Assembly: GCF_002102255.1 (NCBI RefSeq)
Contig: NZ_LQPH01000132.1
Span: 1-64,000 of the forward strand
From: Mycobacterium nebraskense
GTDB lineage: Bacteria > Actinomycetota > Actinomycetes > Mycobacteriales > Mycobacteriaceae
Direction: 5' to 3'
Length of the DNA stretch: 64,000 nucleotides
Shown here in pieces: positions 32,256-43,809 of the stretch (its first letter is position 1; the number at the start of each line of letters is the position of its first letter). The notes beneath the pieces are model-generated. The model was not told where the DNA came from. It made no database searches and saw nothing but the letters and a program-made list of their open reading frames with translations. Made by a program: the position numbers and the translations under genes.

Positions 32256-32933
32256 ATGAAACTCGCCCGTCCGGACATCTTCCATCCCCGCATCGTGCTG
32301 GCGGGGCCGGGCGACGATGCGACCGGCGACCCCGACGACGCCGGGCTGGTGCCCGCGCTGCGAACCCGTGGGCTGCACGCCCGCTGGCGGTCTTGGGACG
32401 ATCCCGAGACCGTGCGCGCGGACCTGGTCATCCTGCGCGCCACAGCGGACGACCCGGACCGGCGCGACGAATTCCTGGCCTGGATCCGGCGCGTGCGTCA
32501 TCTGCTCAACCCGCCCGACGCGGTCGCTTGGAACCTCGATGAGGGATATCTGCGCGACCTCGAGAGCGATGGGATTCCCACTGTGCTCGCCGGGCCGCCC
32601 GGCCGGCCCGTGGCGCAGTCGGCGTTGATCTTCTTGGGCGGCAAGCAGTCGCACGCCTGGCCGGCCGAGCCGGAGTTCGAGGCGTGGGACCTCGGTTACG
32701 CCGCGCTCGCGTCGGCCGCCGACCGCGCCGGAATCGCCGAGCGGGAGCTGCTGTACGCCCGCGCCGACGTGGCCGGGGACCGGCTGGTGGGGCTTGACCT
32801 CGTCGCGCCGTCGCTGGGCTGGGCGCACCTCGACGTCACCACCCGCGAGCGCGCCCAGCGCGAGTTCGCGCTGGCCGTGGAGTCAGCCTGCGAGCGGCTC
32901 GGGCTCGGCCCGCTCTCGCATCGACGCCCATAG
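32256..32933 (+). CDS. ATP-grasp-like hypothetical protein (Rv1455 type)
   Basis: The ATG at 32256 gives 225 residues. The N-terminal half resembles the pre-ATP-grasp region of glutathione-synthetase-like proteins: RADLVILRATADDPDRRDEF, then LLNPPDAVAWNLDEGYLRDLESDGIPTV. The C-terminal part resembles the metal- and ATP-binding end, with YARADVAGDRLVGLDLVAPS. The glycine-rich central loop of a full ATP-grasp fold is missing, so the protein is shorter than family members of about 280-300 residues and may be inactive or binding-only. Its last 51 bases overlap the convergent ctaA gene. Confidence 0.8.
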   Translation: MKLARPDIFHPRIVLAGPGDDATGDPDDAGLVPALRTRGLHARWRSWDDPETVRADLVILRATADDPDRRDEFLAWIRRVRHLLNPPDAVAWNLDEGYLRDLESDGIPTVLAGPPGRPVAQSALIFLGGKQSHAWPAEPEFEAWDLGYAALASAADRAGIAERELLYARADVAGDRLVGLDLVAPSLGWAHLDVTTRERAQREFALAVESACERLGLGPLSHRRP

Positions 32934-33839
32934 CGCGGCGGTCGCCGCGGTGCACGCCGCAGCTCCGGCCACGTGCAGTGCGACCAGCGCGGCGGGCACC
33001 CCCGTGAAGTACTGGGCGGTGCCGACGGCGGCCTGCGCGCACACCAGGGCGAGCAGCACGATCAGCCGCCGCAGGATGGGCCGGGCGGCGCGCACCGCAA
33101 GCAGCCCGAAACCCAGCCCGACCAGCAGGGCGAGGTAGGCGATCAGCAGCGAGGAGTGCGCGTGCACCAGGGTGTCGACCGCGACCTCGAGTCGCGGCAC
33201 CGTCCGGGTGGGGCTGCGGTCACCCGCGTGCGGGCCGGCGGCCGTCACCAGCGTGCCGGTGACCAGCACCACGGCCAGGTCCAGGCCGATCAGCGCCGTC
33301 AGGGCGCGCAACGGCCTGGCCACACGCCGGCGAACCACGCCATCGTCCGGCTCGCCGATCTTGACGTACAGCAGCACCGACAGCCACACCATCGTCATCG
33401 AGGTGAGCAGGTGGATGGCCACCGTCCACCACAGCAGCCCGGTGCGCACGGTGATGCCACCGATGACCGCCTGCACCACCGTCGACACCGGCATCAGCCA
33501 CGCGTACGCCAAGACTTCTGTGCGTCGCCGGGCCCGGGTCACGGCCAGCACGGCCAGCGCCGCGGCGACGACCACCGCGAAGGTGATCATGCGATTGCCG
33601 AACTCGACCGCCTGGTGGATGCGCGGCACCTCGGCGTGGGCGACCGGGGTGAAGCTGCCCGGAAAGCACTGCGGCCAGGTGGGACAACCCAGTCCCGACG
33701 CGGTGACGCGGACTATCGCTCCGGTGACGGCGATGCCGCCCTGAGTGAGGATGACCGCCGCGGCGATGAGCTTCTGCGCGCGAACGCTCGGGTCGGGGAG
33801 GAGGTCCACCAACCGCATCAGCGTTCGTCCCACGGGCAT
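32883..33839 (-). CDS. ctaA: Haem A synthase (CtaA/COX15)
   Basis: Oxidises the methyl group of haem O to give haem A for cytochrome aa3 oxidase. The ATG at 33839 gives 318 residues with eight predicted membrane helices in two four-helix repeats. The paired cysteines of the first extracytoplasmic loop are present (GLGCPTWPQC near residue 54). Haem-ligand histidines are likely in HQAVEFGNRM, HLLTSM, HAHSSLL and HVAGA. A TACCAT -10 box exactly six bases upstream supports this start over 33857. This is the Rv1456c position. The gene's 3' end overlaps the convergent ATP-grasp-like gene. Confidence 0.94.
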   Translation of the reverse strand: MPVGRTLMRLVDLLPDPSVRAQKLIAAAVILTQGGIAVTGAIVRVTASGLGCPTWPQCFPGSFTPVAHAEVPRIHQAVEFGNRMITFAVVVAAALAVLAVTRARRRTEVLAYAWLMPVSTVVQAVIGGITVRTGLLWWTVAIHLLTSMTMVWLSVLLYVKIGEPDDGVVRRRVARPLRALTALIGLDLAVVLVTGTLVTAAGPHAGDRSPTRTVPRLEVAVDTLVHAHSSLLIAYLALLVGLGFGLLAVRAARPILRRLIVLLALVCAQAAVGTAQYFTGVPAALVALHVAGAAACTAATAALWASMRERAEPEPLAG

Positions 33840-33845
33840 GGCCCG

Positions 33846-33851
33846 ATGGTA
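33846..33851 (-). promoter_or_regulatory. Predicted -10 box of ctaA
   Basis: On the minus strand TACCAT fits TANNNT and is followed by six bases and then the ctaA ATG at 33839. The geometry predicts a leaderless transcript independent of the upstream ABC exporter operon. Confidence 0.5.
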
Positions 33852-33911
33852 GGCCAACGAAAACTACGTCCTGTAGTAAGCCCTGACTCATCGTGAGTCG
33901 GCCTGGACGCG

Positions 33912-34691
33912 TCAGGTGAACCGGAACCAGCGAAGCGCGGCCAGCGCCGCGACCGCTCCCCACACCGTCAGAACGACAATGCCGAACCAATCCACCGACA
34001 GGGCCATCGCCCGCGACAGGGCCTCGGTCAGCGCGCCCGAAGGGGTGAGCCGGGCCGCCCACTTGACGCCGGTCGGGATCATCCCGCTTTCCACCGTCAG
34101 CGCGCCGAGCCCGGCGAAGACGAACCACAGCAGGTTGGCCACCGCGAGCACGATCTCGGCCCGCAGCGTCCCACCGAGCAACAGCCCGAGGGCCGCGAAG
34201 CCGGCGGTGCCCAGCGCGATGATCGCCGCGCCTAACGCCAGCGCGGTCAGGGCGGGCCGCCAGCCCAGTGCAAACCCGATGGCGCCCAACAGGATTGCCT
34301 GCAGGAACACCACGGTGACCACGGCCAGCGACTTGCCGGCGATGATGCCCCAGACCGGCAGCGGGGTCGCGCCCAACCGCTTGAGCGCGCCGTAGCGGCG
34401 GTCGAAGGCGACGGCGATGGCCTGCCCGGTGAACGCGGTCGAGATCACCGCGAGGGCCATGATGACCGGGACGAAGGTGGCGGCGCGGTTGTGGCCGAAG
34501 GAGCCGAACGGCAGCAGCGTCAGCCCGACCAGCAGGGTGATCGGGATGAACATGGTCAGCAGCAGCTGCTCGCCGTTGCGTAGCAGCAGCTTGAGCTCCA
34601 GGCCGAACTGCGCGGCCAGCATCCGCGGCACGGCGTTCGGCCTCGGGTCGGGGGTGAAGGTCCCCGCGGGGAAGACGTTCGATTCGGTCAC
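33912..34691 (-). CDS. ABC-2 type exporter permease
   Basis: The 259-residue integral membrane protein has six predicted helices (for example LLLTMFIPITLLVGLTLLPF, ALTALALGAAIIALGTAGFA) and the ABC-2/DrrB-like block VAFDRRYGALKRLGATPLP. It starts at the GTG that overlaps the ATPase stop by four bases. A much longer frame continuing upstream is out of frame with the ATPase and is an artefact. With the adjacent ATPase it forms a DrrAB-like exporter (Rv1457c-Rv1458c). Cargo is unknown. The mptB neighbour suggests an envelope glycolipid or lipoglycan role. Confidence 0.92.
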   Translation of the reverse strand: MTESNVFPAGTFTPDPRPNAVPRMLAAQFGLELKLLLRNGEQLLLTMFIPITLLVGLTLLPFGSFGHNRAATFVPVIMALAVISTAFTGQAIAVAFDRRYGALKRLGATPLPVWGIIAGKSLAVVTVVFLQAILLGAIGFALGWRPALTALALGAAIIALGTAGFAALGLLLGGTLRAEIVLAVANLLWFVFAGLGALTVESGMIPTGVKWAARLTPSGALTEALSRAMALSVDWFGIVVLTVWGAVAALAALRWFRFT

Positions 34692-35623
34692 TGCCGCAAC
34701 TTCCTGCCGGTGAGGTCGAGGAACACGTCCTCGAGGCTGCGCTGCTCGACGCGCATGTCGGTGGCCAGCACGTCGATCCGCGCGCACCACGCCGTGACGG
34801 TGGCGAGCACCTGCGGGTCGATGGGGCCCTCGACCAGGTACTCGCCCGGCGTCACCTCGCTGGCCCGGTACTCCTCGGGCAGGGCGGCGGTCAGCAGGGA
34901 CAGATCGAGTCGCGGCGGCGCGGTGAAGCGCAACTCGTCCTTGGCGCCGGTGCGCATCAGCTCGGTCGGGGTACCGGCGGCCACCGTCGCGCCGTGGTCG
35001 ATGATGACCAGCCGATCGGCGAGCTCCTCGGCCTCCTTGAGCTGGTGGGTGGTCAGCACCACCGTCACGCCGTCGCGGCGCAACGCGTCGATCAGTTCCC
35101 AGACCAGCAGCCGGGCATGCGCGTCCATGCCCGCGGTCGGCTCGTCGAGGAAGACCAGTTCGGGGCGGCCGACCAGCGCACAGGCCAGCGCGAGCCGCTG
35201 CTGCTGGCCGCCGGACAGCCGCCGGTAGGTGGTGCGGGCGGCATCGGTGAGGCCCAGGGTGTCGAGCAGCCACGCCGGGTCCAGCGGGTCGGCGGCGTAG
35301 GAGGCGACCAGGTTGAGCATTTCGCCCGCGCGCGCGGTGGGGTAGCCGCCGCCGCCCTGCAACATCACGCCGATGCGGGTGCGCAGGCGGGCGTTGTCGG
35401 CGATCGGGTCCAGCCCGAGCACCTCGATGGTGCCGGCGTCCGGGCGCACGAAGCCCTCGCACATTTCGACCGTCGTGGTCTTGCCGGCACCGTTGGGGCC
35501 CAGCAGGGCGAGCACTTCGGCGGCGTGCACCTCGAGGTCGAGATTGGCGACGGCCGTGGTGGATCCGTAGTGCTTGCTCACCCCGCGCAGTCGCACGACT
35601 GTTTCAGGAACGTCCGAGCTCAC
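34688..35623 (-). CDS. ABC transporter ATP-binding protein (DrrA-like)
   Basis: This 311-residue ATPase drives the adjacent ABC-2 permease. Walker A is GPNGAGKTTT near residue 39, the signature is RLSGGQQQRLALA near 135, Walker B is ELVFLDEPTAGMD, and the H-loop is VVLTTHQLKEAEEL. The C-terminal extension after residue 215 is typical of DrrA-type exporters. The GTG start overlaps the mptB stop (GTGA), and the gene's own stop overlaps the permease start. Hence the mannosyltransferase and exporter are one translational unit. Confidence 0.95.
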   Translation of the reverse strand: MSSDVPETVVRLRGVSKHYGSTTAVANLDLEVHAAEVLALLGPNGAGKTTTVEMCEGFVRPDAGTIEVLGLDPIADNARLRTRIGVMLQGGGGYPTARAGEMLNLVASYAADPLDPAWLLDTLGLTDAARTTYRRLSGGQQQRLALACALVGRPELVFLDEPTAGMDAHARLLVWELIDALRRDGVTVVLTTHQLKEAEELADRLVIIDHGATVAAGTPTELMRTGAKDELRFTAPPRLDLSLLTAALPEEYRASEVTPGEYLVEGPIDPQVLATVTAWCARIDVLATDMRVEQRSLEDVFLDLTGRKLRQ

Positions 35624-37332
35624 GTGGAATCAGCGTAGGCGTCAGGTACCGCCTCTGAACTAGGGGTGGCCCGGGGGGTCTGAACGGTCTCGGTCGCCGG
35701 CGCGGTGTCGACGGCCGCCGGGGGCGTTTCGGCGGCCTCGGCCTGGAGTCGCCGCCACGGCAGGCGGGTGTACGTCAGCGCGATGAGCACCGCCACGATG
35801 ACGGCGCTGGCCAGGGTGGCGTCCACGATCTGAAAGAGCGCGAAGCGGTCGCCGTTGGCCGTCGGGCCGAAGATGCCGACCACGAGGGTGATGACGATTG
35901 CCGCCGCCCGGAACCCGCTGCGGGTTGCCCAGGCGGCCAGCGGAATGATCGCCCACAGCAGATACCAGGGCTGCACGACGGGAAACAGCAGCACGGTGAC
36001 GCCCAGCGCCACGCCCAGGCCGCCGATCGGGTGCAACCGGCCCCGGAAGACGGCTACCAGCAACCAGCCCACCATCACCATGATGATCAGCACACCGATG
36101 CCACGAGCCAGCCCGAGAATCGCGGTGGTGTGATCGCCCAGGCCAAGCAGGATCCCCACCTGTCCCGTGCCGAGGGCCAGCAGGGTCGGCGGCGACATCC
36201 AGCTGCGCACCACGTTGGCCGTGCCCAGCGTGTAGATCCAGCCGAACCCCAGCCCGCTGGCCCAGCCCACGACCGCCATCACCGCCAGCGACAGCGCCGT
36301 CATCGCGCCGCCCGCCAGCAGCAGCGCCCGCAGGTTGCCCCCGCAGCGGTAGGCCAGCGCCATCGTGACGAATCCGAGCGCCAGCAGCGACGGCAGCTTC
36401 ACCTGCGACGACAGGATGATCAGGATGGCGCCGGCCAGCAGCATGCCCAACGGTTCCCAGTGCGGACCGGGGCGCCAGGAGTCCGGCATCAGACGGGGCG
36501 AGTCAATACCCCGTAGCGCGAACTCGGCCCCGGCCAGCATGAGCCCGAGCATCAACGCCTCGTTGTGGACGCCGGCGACCAGATGCATGATCAGCAGCGG
36601 ATTGGCCGCGCCCAGCCACAGCGCGCTGACCTCGGCGACGCCGCAGCGCCGGGCCAGCCGCGGGGTCGCCCACACGATCAACCCCACGCCGATCAGCTCG
36701 ACCAGCCGGTGACACAGCACGGCGGCGACGATGTTCTCTCCGGTGATCGCGGAGATGCCGCGCCCGATCCACAGGAACAGCGGGCCGTAGGGCGCCGGCG
36801 TCTCGCGCCACAGGGTGGGGACCGACAGCGTGAAGACGTGGGAGAGGCCGAGCCCCGACGCGGGTCCCACCCGGTAGGGGTCGAGTCCTTCCAAAGAGAT
36901 CTGGCTCTGGGCCAGGTAGGAGTAGACGTCCTTGCTGTACATCGGCGGCGCGATGAGCAGCGGCACTATCCACAGCAGCAGGGTGCGGTCCAGGTCGCCG
37001 CGCGACATCCGCTTGCTGCCCAACGCGAACCGGCCGAGCATCAGCCAGGCCAGCGCCATCATGACCGCCCCGGTCGTCGTCATCGTCAGCGACACCGTCT
37101 GGATCCGCGACGGCAGGTTGAGCAACCGCACCCCGAACGTGGGGTCCTGCACGACGGGCCGGGCCCCGGCGCCCAGCGCGCCGATGGCCATCAGGATGGT
37201 GCCGGTGGCGCCGAACAGGCGGGTGCGTTGCAGCGCGGTGAGCTCGGTATCGTTCAGCGGCGTGCCCACCGCTTGCTCGTCGCCATGCAAGCTGGCGATC
37301 GAAGAGCTCAGCAAGTGGTGGCGGGCTGCCAT
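35620..37332 (-). CDS. mptB: Alpha-(1->6)-mannosyltransferase (MptB-like)
   Basis: This is a polytopic GT-C glycosyltransferase that uses polyprenyl-phosphate mannose on the outer face of the membrane. MptB builds the proximal alpha-1,6-mannan core of lipomannan and lipoarabinomannan. The ATG at 37332 gives 570 residues with about 13 membrane helices. A GT-C signature is seen in the first loops (PPMYSKDVYSYLAQSQISLEGLDPY shows the acidic D-x-Y motif). The C-terminal 35 residues are Pro/Ala/Thr-rich. It is divergent from sufR. A TACGCT -10 box is six bases before the start. It corresponds to Rv1459c. Confidence 0.9.
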   Translation of the reverse strand: MAARHHLLSSSIASLHGDEQAVGTPLNDTELTALQRTRLFGATGTILMAIGALGAGARPVVQDPTFGVRLLNLPSRIQTVSLTMTTTGAVMMALAWLMLGRFALGSKRMSRGDLDRTLLLWIVPLLIAPPMYSKDVYSYLAQSQISLEGLDPYRVGPASGLGLSHVFTLSVPTLWRETPAPYGPLFLWIGRGISAITGENIVAAVLCHRLVELIGVGLIVWATPRLARRCGVAEVSALWLGAANPLLIMHLVAGVHNEALMLGLMLAGAEFALRGIDSPRLMPDSWRPGPHWEPLGMLLAGAILIILSSQVKLPSLLALGFVTMALAYRCGGNLRALLLAGGAMTALSLAVMAVVGWASGLGFGWIYTLGTANVVRSWMSPPTLLALGTGQVGILLGLGDHTTAILGLARGIGVLIIMVMVGWLLVAVFRGRLHPIGGLGVALGVTVLLFPVVQPWYLLWAIIPLAAWATRSGFRAAAIVITLVVGIFGPTANGDRFALFQIVDATLASAVIVAVLIALTYTRLPWRRLQAEAAETPPAAVDTAPATETVQTPRATPSSEAVPDAYADST

Positions 37333-37338
37333 CAGTGC

Positions 37339-37344
37339 AGCGTA
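37339..37344 (-). promoter_or_regulatory. Predicted -10 box of mptB
   Basis: On the minus strand TACGCT fits TANNNT and precedes the ATG at 37332 by six bases, so the mptB-exporter operon is probably transcribed without a leader. Confidence 0.5.
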
Positions 37345-37440
37345 GCCGCCGTCGGTTCTGGACCCGCTGGCCAACCCGGGTGTGACCAGCGCAACGTCCA
37401 CCCAGGGCACCCTTGGTGGACCGATCCCCGGAATTGCGTC

Positions 37441-37455
37441 ACACTGGTGTTGTGA
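37441..37455. promoter_or_regulatory. Predicted SufR operator overlapping the sufR start
   Basis: The bases read ACACT-N5-TGTGA. This is the semi-palindrome I recall being reported for M. tuberculosis SufR binding upstream of its own operon. The right half contains the GTG start codon of sufR (37452), and the left half sits where a leaderless -10 element would be (CACACT, 37440-37445). Bound SufR would therefore block both RNA polymerase and initiation. Confidence 0.65.
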
Positions 37456-38201
37456 AAATCCGCACCGGCCTCGACGACGCTGCCGTGGGCGCAGCGGGCG
37501 CGGCGGTGCAGGATGGCCACACCCGTCGCGCCATCGTGCGGTTGCTGCTGGAGTCCGGATCGATCACCGCCGGCGAGATCGGCGACCGGCTCGGGCTGAC
37601 GGCCGCCGGCGTGCGGCGCCATCTCGACGCCCTGATCGACGCGGGCGACGCCGAGTCGGTCCCGGCCGCATCCTGGCAGCAGGTGGGGCGCGGGCGCCCC
37701 GCCAAGCGTTTCCGGCTGACCGCCGCGGGCCGCGCCAAGCTCGAGCACACCTATGACGACCTGGCGGCGGCGGCCATGCGGCAGCTGCGGGAAATCGGCG
37801 GGGAGGACGCCGTGCGCACTTTCGCCCGGCGCCGCATCGACGCGATCCTGACCGACGTTCCGGCGGCAGACAGCGCCGACGACGCCGAAGTCGAGGCGGC
37901 CGCCGAGCGGGTTGCCGGCGCGCTGAGCAAGGCCGGCTACGTCGCCACCACGACACATGTCGGCGGCCCGATCCACGGCGTGCAGATCTGCCAGCACCAC
38001 TGCCCGGTGTCGCACGTCGCCGAGGAATTCCCGGAGCTGTGCGAAGCCGAGCAGCAGGCCATGGCCGAGGTGCTCGGGACCCACGTGCAGCGGTTGGCGA
38101 CCATCGTCAACGGGGACTGCGCCTGCACCACCCACGTGCCTCTTACCCCGGCGCCCAGCCCGCGCCCCGACACCACGAGCATCGAAGGAGCGTCGTTATG
38201 A
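37452..38201 (+). CDS. sufR: Fe-S-dependent repressor of the suf operon (SufR)
   Basis: SufR is a DeoR/ArsR-like winged-helix repressor that holds an Fe-S cluster and represses the suf operon when cluster supply is adequate. The 249-residue protein has an N-terminal helix-turn-helix (about residues 25-70: [21 protein letters not shown]). The C-terminal cysteines at 180, 184, 197, 223 and 225 include the likely cluster ligands; the spacing between 184 and 197 is CX12C, as in the family. The GTG start lies inside the predicted operator. It overlaps sufB by four bases (ATGA). This is the Rv1460 position. Confidence 0.93.
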   Translation: MKIRTGLDDAAVGAAGAAVQDGHTRRAIVRLLLESGSITAGEIGDRLGLTAAGVRRHLDALIDAGDAESVPAASWQQVGRGRPAKRFRLTAAGRAKLEHTYDDLAAAAMRQLREIGGEDAVRTFARRRIDAILTDVPAADSADDAEVEAAAERVAGALSKAGYVATTTHVGGPIHGVQICQHHCPVSHVAEEFPELCEAEQQAMAEVLGTHVQRLATIVNGDCACTTHVPLTPAPSPRPDTTSIEGASL

Positions 38202-39658
38202 CCCTCACGCCAGAGGCACAACAGGCCTTCAAAACAGCAGATGCCGAGCCGTTGACCCAGGAGCAGGCGATCGCCTCGCTGGGCAAGTACGGCTACGGCT
38301 GGGCGGACTCCGACGTCGCGGGCGCCAGCGCGCAGCGCGGGCTGTCCGAGGCGGTGGTCCGCGACATCTCCGCGAAGAAGAGCGAGCCCGAGTGGATGCT
38401 GGCGACCCGGCTGAAGGCGCTGCGCATCTTCGACCGCAAGCCCATGCCGAGCTGGGGCTCCAACCTGGAGGGCATCCACTTCGACAACATCAAGTACTTC
38501 GTGCGCTCCAGCGAGAAGCAGGCCGCGACCTGGGACGATCTGCCCGCGGACATCAAGAACACCTACGACAAGCTGGGCATTCCCGAGGCCGAGAAGCAGC
38601 GGCTGGTCTCCGGTGTCGCCGCGCAGTACGAGTCGGAGGTCGTCTACCACTCCATTCGTGAGGACCTGGAGAAGCAGGGCGTCATCTTCCTGGACACCGA
38701 CACGGCGCTGCGTGAGCACCCCGAGATCTTCCGGCAGTACTTCGGCACCGTGATTCCGGCCGGGGACAACAAGTTCTCGGCACTGAACACCGCGGTGTGG
38801 AGCGGCGGCTCGTTCATCTACGTGCCGCCGGGTGTGCACGTCGACATTCCGCTGCAGGCCTACTTCCGGATCAACACCGAGAACATGGGCCAGTTCGAGC
38901 GCACGCTGATCATCGCCGACGAGGGCTCGTATGTGCACTACGTCGAGGGATGTACCGCGCCGATCTACAAGTCGGATTCGCTGCACTCGGCGGTGGTCGA
39001 GATCATCGTGAAACCCAATGCGCGCGTTCGCTATACGACCATCCAGAACTGGTCGAACAATGTCTACAACTTGGTCACCAAGCGGGCCCGGGCAGAGGCC
39101 GGCGCCACCATGGAATGGGTCGACGGCAACATCGGGTCCAAGGTGACCATGAAGTACCCGGCGGTCTGGATGACCGGCGAGCACGCCAAGGGCGAGGTGC
39201 TGTCGGTTGCATTCGCCGGCGTAGACCAGCACCAGGACACCGGTGCCAAGATGCTGCACCTGGCACCCAACACCTCGAGCAACATCGTGTCCAAGTCGGT
39301 AGCCCGCGGCGGCGGCCGCACCTCGTACCGCGGCCTGGTGCAGGTGAACAAGGGCGCCCACGGGTCACGCTCCAGCGTGAAATGCGATGCGCTGCTGGTC
39401 GATACGATCAGCCGCAGCGACACCTACCCATATGTAGACATCCGCGAGGACGACGTCACGATGGGTCACGAGGCCACGGTGTCCAAGGTCAGCGAGAACC
39501 AGTTGTTCTACCTGATGAGCCGCGGGCTGACCGAGGACGAGGCGATGGCCATGGTGGTGCGCGGCTTCGTCGAACCGATCGCCAAAGAGTTGCCGATGGA
39601 GTACGCGCTGGAGCTCAACCGGCTGATCGAGTTGCAGATGGAGGGTGCGGTCGGATGA
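38198..39658 (+). CDS. sufB: Fe-S cluster assembly protein SufB (intein-free)
   Basis: SufB is the scaffold component of the SufBCD complex on which Fe-S clusters are built. The ATG overlapping the sufR stop gives 486 residues, the normal length for a SufB without intein. The conserved beta-helix core is continuous ([44 protein letters not shown], and [16 protein letters not shown] near residue 400). In M. tuberculosis this protein is interrupted by an intein of about 359 residues; there is none here. It overlaps sufD by four bases. Confidence 0.97.
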   Translation: MTLTPEAQQAFKTADAEPLTQEQAIASLGKYGYGWADSDVAGASAQRGLSEAVVRDISAKKSEPEWMLATRLKALRIFDRKPMPSWGSNLEGIHFDNIKYFVRSSEKQAATWDDLPADIKNTYDKLGIPEAEKQRLVSGVAAQYESEVVYHSIREDLEKQGVIFLDTDTALREHPEIFRQYFGTVIPAGDNKFSALNTAVWSGGSFIYVPPGVHVDIPLQAYFRINTENMGQFERTLIIADEGSYVHYVEGCTAPIYKSDSLHSAVVEIIVKPNARVRYTTIQNWSNNVYNLVTKRARAEAGATMEWVDGNIGSKVTMKYPAVWMTGEHAKGEVLSVAFAGVDQHQDTGAKMLHLAPNTSSNIVSKSVARGGGRTSYRGLVQVNKGAHGSRSSVKCDALLVDTISRSDTYPYVDIREDDVTMGHEATVSKVSENQLFYLMSRGLTEDEAMAMVVRGFVEPIAKELPMEYALELNRLIELQMEGAVG

Positions 39659-40829
39659 CCGCGCCGACTGGATCATCGCTTGCCGCACCGAACAAGGGTG
39701 AGCTGTTCGCCTCCTTCGACGTCGACGCCTTCGAGGTTCCGCATGGCCGCGACGAGATGTGGCGGTTCACCCCGCTGCGGCGGCTGCGCGGCCTGCACGA
39801 CGGCTCGGCGCCGGCCACCGGGACCGCCAAGATCAACGTCAGCGCGCAGCCCGGTGTGCAGACCGAGGTCGTTCGCCGCGGCGACCAGCGGCTCGGCCGC
39901 GGCGGCATACCCACCGACCGCGTAGCGGCCCAGGCATTTTCGTCGTTCAACTCCGCGACGCTGGTCAGCGTCGGGCGTGACATCCAGATCGCCGAGCCGG
40001 TGAACATCACCGTGACGGGCCCCGGGGCGGGCGCGGTGGCCTATGGGCACCTGCAGATCAGCGTCGCCGAGCTCGGCGAGGCGGTCGTAGTGATCGACCA
40101 CCATGGGAGTGGAACCTACGCCGACAACGTCGAATTCATCGTCGACGACGCCGCCCGGCTCACCGTGGTTTGGATCGCCGACTGGGCCGACGACATGGTC
40201 CACGTGAGCGCGCAGCACGCACGGCTGGGCAAGGACGCGGTACTGCGGCATGTCACCGTCACGCTGGGCGGCGAGGTGGTGCGGATGTCCGCCAACGTGC
40301 GGTACTCCGCTCCCGGCGGGGACGCCGAGCTGCTGGGCCTGTACTTCGCCGACGACGGCCAGCACCTCGAATCGCGGCTACTGGTCGACCACGCCCAGCC
40401 CAACTGCAAGTCCAATGTGCTGTATAAGGGTGCGCTGCAAGGGGATCCGGACTCGTCACTGCCCGACGCGCACACCGTGTGGGTGGGCGATGTACTGATC
40501 CGCGCCGACGCCGCCGGAACCGACACCTTCGAGGTGAACCGTAACTTGGTGCTCACCGACGGAGCGCGAGCCGACTCGGTGCCCAACTTGGAGATCGAGA
40601 CCGGCGAGATCGTCGGTGCCGGACATGCCAGTGCCACCGGTCGTTTCGACGACGAGCAGCTGTTCTACCTGCGCTCCCGCGGCATCCCGGAAGAGCAGGC
40701 GCGCAGGCTGGTGGTCCGCGGCTTCTTCGGCGAGATCATCTCCAAGATCGCGGTGCCCGAGATACGGGAACGCCTCACCGCGGCGATCGAACACGAACTG
40801 GCCATCACCGAATCGAGAGCAACAACTTC

Positions 40830-40833
<4 letters not shown>
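39655..40833 (+). CDS. sufD: Fe-S cluster assembly protein SufD
   Basis: SufD pairs with SufB and binds SufC. The ATG at 39655, overlapping the sufB stop, gives 392 residues. The N-terminal [15 protein letters not shown] and C-terminal [31 protein letters not shown] are family hallmarks, the latter shared with SufB. A longer frame running through sufB is a shadow. It overlaps sufC by four bases. Confidence 0.96.
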
Positions 40834-43341
<2,508 letters not shown>

Positions 43342-43367
<26 letters not shown>

Positions 43368-43689
43368 CGAATTGATTGCCGACCTCGAGGAGGCGATGCG
43401 CGACGTCGTCGACCCCGAATTGGGCATCAACGTCGTCGATCTCGGACTGGTCTACGGCCTCAACGTGGAAGAGGGCGACGACGGAACCGTCGCCCTGATC
43501 GACATGACATTGACGTCGGCGGCCTGCCCGCTGACCGATGTCATCGAGGACCAGTCGCGCAGCGCGCTCGTCAGCAGCGGTCTGGTCGACGACCTGCGGA
43601 TCAACTGGGTCTGGAACCCGCCGTGGGGCCCGGACAAAATCACCGAAGACGGCCGCGAGCAGCTGCGCGCCCTCGGCTTCACCGTCTAG
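43342..43689 (+). CDS. sufT: MIP18/DUF59-family Fe-S maturation factor SufT
   Basis: This 115-residue protein has the DUF59 domain of SufT/MIP18, involved in delivering Fe-S clusters to target proteins. The motif DPELGINVVDLGLVYG is near residue 24, and MTLTSAACPLTDVI carries the conserved cysteine near 61. The ATG at 43342 has a strong GGAGGAGAAGG ribosome binding site that lies inside the end of sufU. It closes the suf operon (Rv1466 position). Confidence 0.95.
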
Positions 43690-43700
43690 GGGCCGGCCCG

Positions 43701-43808
43701 CCCTGCCCGATGGCGACGACCCGCCGCGCCCGGCTACGCCGCGCTTGCGATCGCCCTGCCCCATGGCGACGACCCGCCGCGCCCGGCTACGCCGCGCTTG
43801 CGATCGCC
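43701..43808. repeat. 53-bp tandem direct repeat, two copies
   Basis: Two near-identical copies begin at 43701 and 43754 (period 53). The core runs from GATGGCGACGACCCGC to the end CTTGCGATCGC. The reverse complement of this core is present in the three repeats at 8095-8261 with only scattered changes. The array lies 11 bases after the sufT stop and just before the 3' end of the convergent DUF5666 gene. It may act as a bidirectional terminator or an RNA structure. No spacers and no protein link were seen. Confidence 0.88.
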
Positions 43809-43809
43809 G

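Noticed and set aside
34692..35462. Apparent N-terminal extension of the ABC permease
   Set aside because: It is a frame-shifted reading of the ATPase gene. The real permease start is the GTG overlapping the ATPase stop.
36565..37455. 296-residue plus-strand frame opposite mptB
   Set aside because: Shadow of a polytopic membrane protein; Gln/Arg/His-rich, no motif.
38797..39654. Apparent N-terminal extension of SufD
   Set aside because: It is sufB read in another frame; the ATG overlapping the sufB stop gives the normal SufD length.
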